Assembly (NCBI RefSeq): GCF_016545825.1
Contig: NC_052619.1
Location: 11,299,501 to 11,363,500, forward strand
Source of the DNA: Eucalyptus grandis
Lineage: Eukaryota > Streptophyta > Magnoliopsida > Myrtales > Myrtaceae
Length of the DNA: 64,000 nucleotides
Reading direction: 5' to 3'
The notes beneath the pieces are model-generated. The model had not been told where the DNA came from. It ran no database searches and saw only the letters and a list, made by a program, of their open reading frames with translations. Shown here piece after piece: positions 61,845 through 64,000 of the stretch. Made by a program: the position numbers and the translations under genes. Position 1 is the first letter of the stretch. Every line of letters begins with the position of its first letter.

Positions 61845-62031
61845 CATGGAGACATCAGGAGAACGGAAACCGGGTTGCAGCTGAGGTTGTGCAGAATTAA
61901 ATCTGTGCTAATTTGATCCTGTTTCATCATTGATGTAAGAAATAAACCAGAGAATCGTTAATAAGATATGATAACCAATTTCACCAGTCTTCCTATGGCT
62001 TTACAAATGTAAAACCCGCAAACCCACCCCC
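61845..62031. other. 3' flank of copy 3 up to the copia insertion
   Basis: Diverged relative of the flanks of copies 1 and 2. It stops at CACCCC where the LTR begins. No gene. Confidence 0.5.
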
Positions 62032-64000
62032 TGTTGTTATTGATCAAACAGTAAACAAGAAACAGAAAACCAGAAGCTATGGTTTTCGAATGAGGAAGAG
62101 AAGCACAGAGAAAACAGAACACAAACTTGCATAGGAAACTGTCAAGTACAGGACAACTTAAACAAGAACAATAACTGCTTACAAACCACTCACACACGTG
62201 CAGCATATAATTGCACCTAAACGTGCTAATTCACTTCCTAAATAACAAAAATACCAGCTGCATAATATAACCAACTTAGCAAGAAAAATAAACCATAAAA
62301 AGAAAACAGAATAGAGGAACATCAGTCGAAAAACCAGCAGCATTGAGACATTATAATCCAACAAACTCCTCCTTGGATCAGTTATCAGTTGCTGCTGCAT
62401 ACTCCAATTTTCTTTCTTAATACTTCAAATCTTCCAGCTTGAAGTGGTTTTGTGAACATATCTGCAAGTTGATCTTCAGATTTGCAATAAACCAGCTTAA
62501 CTTCACCATTTTGTTGCACCTCACGCAGAAAGAAGAACTTAACCTTGAAATGCTTAGTTTTGCCATGAAAAACTGGATTCAGAGATATTGCTAAAGCAGC
62601 TTGATCATCCACATTGATTTTGATACAGCCACTGAAATTCAGCTATAAATCTTTCATTATTTTCTTCAGCACAAAGCTTGATTTGCAGCTGCAGTAGCAG
62701 CTATAAATTCTACTTCTGCAGTAGATTGAGCTACAATTTCTTGTTTTTTAGAACACCAAGAGAAACAAGCTGATCCAAAATCGAAACAATATCCAGATGT
62801 ACTCTTCATATCATCCATTGAGCCAGCCCAATCACTATCAGAAAAACCTTGTAAATTGAATTCTTGACCCCTAGCAAATAGAATGTCTGGTCTAGTTGCT
62901 GTAAGGTACATGAGACACCCTATCAAACTTCTATACATCGAGGCATCCACAACATCTGTTCCATCAACCTTCTGCAACTTCTCTTTAGCTGCCATCGGTG
63001 TACTGACACTTCGACATTCTTCCATCTGAAACTTCTTTAAAATTTCCTTCAAATATTTCCTTTGGCAAATGAAGATTTCATATGGACTTTGCTTAACTTC
63101 CAGACCTAAGAAATAAACCATTTTTCCTAAGTCTGTCATCTCAAAACCTGCAAACAAACATTGCTTAATATTTTCTATCAGTTCTGCATCATTTCCTGTC
63201 ACCAATAAATCATCCACATAGAGTGATAAAACTACCACACTTCGATTTACTTTCTTGATATAAAGAGTGAACTCACTTAAGCTTTTTGCAAAACCAAAAT
63301 CCTGTAAATATCGATCTATCTTTCCATACCAAGCTCTTGGAGCTTGTTTCAGTCCATATAGAACTTTGTGCAATCTATATACACTTTCCTCTTGCCCTTT
63401 AATACTGAAACCTTCAGGTTGTTCAACAAAAATTTCCTCTTCAAGCTCTCCATTTAGGAATGCAGACTTGACATCTAACTGAAAGATAGTCCATCCCTTC
63501 TCTGCTGCAATAGCTAACAAAAGCCTTATTGTGTCCAACCTTGCAACTGGAGCAAAAGTTTCAGAATAGTCTACTCCCCATATTTGAGCATAGCCTTTCA
63601 CAACCAGTCTTGCTTTATACTTATTGACAGAACCATCATGATTGAGCTTTGTCCTAAACACCCACTTAACTCCAATCACATTCTTGTCTAGTGGCCTGTC
63701 TACTAATTCCCAAGTCTGATTTTTCTGAATCATTGCTATCTCCTCCTACATTGCTGCAATCCACTTATGATCTTCCTTGGCTTCTGCAAAGTTGGATGGT
63801 TCGAGCACTGCCACATTACTTCTTTCATAGATCTCAGCAAGTGACCTTGTGCCTCTCACAGGTTGATCATCTATACTCTCTTCCATTTCCTCTCGTAATT
63901 CCATTAGTCTCCACGTCCGTTTCAAGCTGTCTTTCGAAGTGCTTCATTCGTGATCCTTCCATCTATCCAATTCCATTCATCTTCCTCTAAAAACATGTCA
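62032..64000 (-). mobile_element. Ty1-copia LTR retrotransposon 3, partial (runs off the window)
   Basis: The 3' LTR is 62032-62363 (starts TGTTG, ends CCAACA). The polypurine tract AAGGAGGAGTT lies at 62364-62374 on the minus strand. Pol follows. The 5' LTR and the second target duplication lie beyond the window. It is inserted in the 3' flank of alpha-galactosidase copy 3. Its LTR ends and polypurine tract resemble those of element 1. Confidence 0.9.
62400..63990 (-). pseudogene. Pol fragment of copia element 3 (RT and RNase H)
   Basis: A 355-residue open frame (62666-63733) covers reverse transcriptase: NKYKARLVVKGYAQ, AFLNGELEEEIFVEQPEG, YVDDLLVTGND, then LTATRPDILFA. It joins RGQEFNLQGFSDSDWAG directly. 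The roughly 40 residues usually found between these (present in element 1 as VSVLSRFLNCASELH and following) are missing in frame. The frame ends after AANQAL because a G is lost in the TTGTGG codon pair. RNase H continues in another frame (62385-62612, GKTKHFKVKF, SEDQLADMFTKPL), with a TAG near 62645. Not autonomous. Confidence 0.85.

Overview
This is plant nuclear DNA, almost certainly from a eudicot. The genes have many GT/AG introns and plant-type products, and well over a third of the window is transposable elements (three Ty1-copia LTR elements, SINEs, long-TIR and foldback elements). A 3-hydroxyisobutyrate dehydrogenase gene lies next to a GHR1-type receptor pseudokinase gene. That matches, from memory, the Arabidopsis neighbours At4g20930 and At4g20940. 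I cannot name the species; a heavily tandem-duplicated genome such as Eucalyptus or another Myrtaceae would fit, but that is a guess.

Layout. 1-4.2 kb: two direct copies of the 5' part of a RING/WD40 E3 ligase gene (RFWD3-like). Both lack the WD40 part, and the acidic first exon is amplified into 272-bp tandem units. 4.7-13.5 kb (minus): a ten-exon mitochondrial 3-hydroxyisobutyrate dehydrogenase gene (valine catabolism). 14.7-19.3 kb (minus): a three-exon GHR1-like LRR receptor pseudokinase (guard-cell H2O2/ABA signalling). 19.3-23.7 kb: intergenic with one SINE and a truncated DNA element. 23.7-62.0 kb: a tandem array of three GH27 alpha-galactosidase genes (plus). Copy 1 is a decayed pseudogene without exon 1. 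Copies 2 and 3 have all 15 exons, and each has a single 1-base frameshift at a different place. 62.0-64.0 kb: the 3' part of a third copia element, running off the window.

The most informative structure is the stretch between alpha-galactosidase copies 1 and 2. Bases 33819-51240 (17.4 kb) start TG, end CA and are flanked by the 5-bp duplication AAGAT. The uninterrupted site survives at the copy 2/copy 3 junction (57011-57030). Inside this insertion sits an AT-rich foldback element (35217-45741). Inside that is a 9.45-kb copia element with a GAATG target duplication and a long extra coding region downstream of RNase H. The same block also holds a long-TIR Mutator-like element (47520-48796) with a 9-bp duplication and what looks like captured gene sequence.

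The host genes keep well-conserved peptides but are broken almost only by 1-2 base indels, often in homopolymers. Either these loci are decaying recently, or the assembly has uncorrected indel errors. This must be settled before any gene here is called dead or alive.
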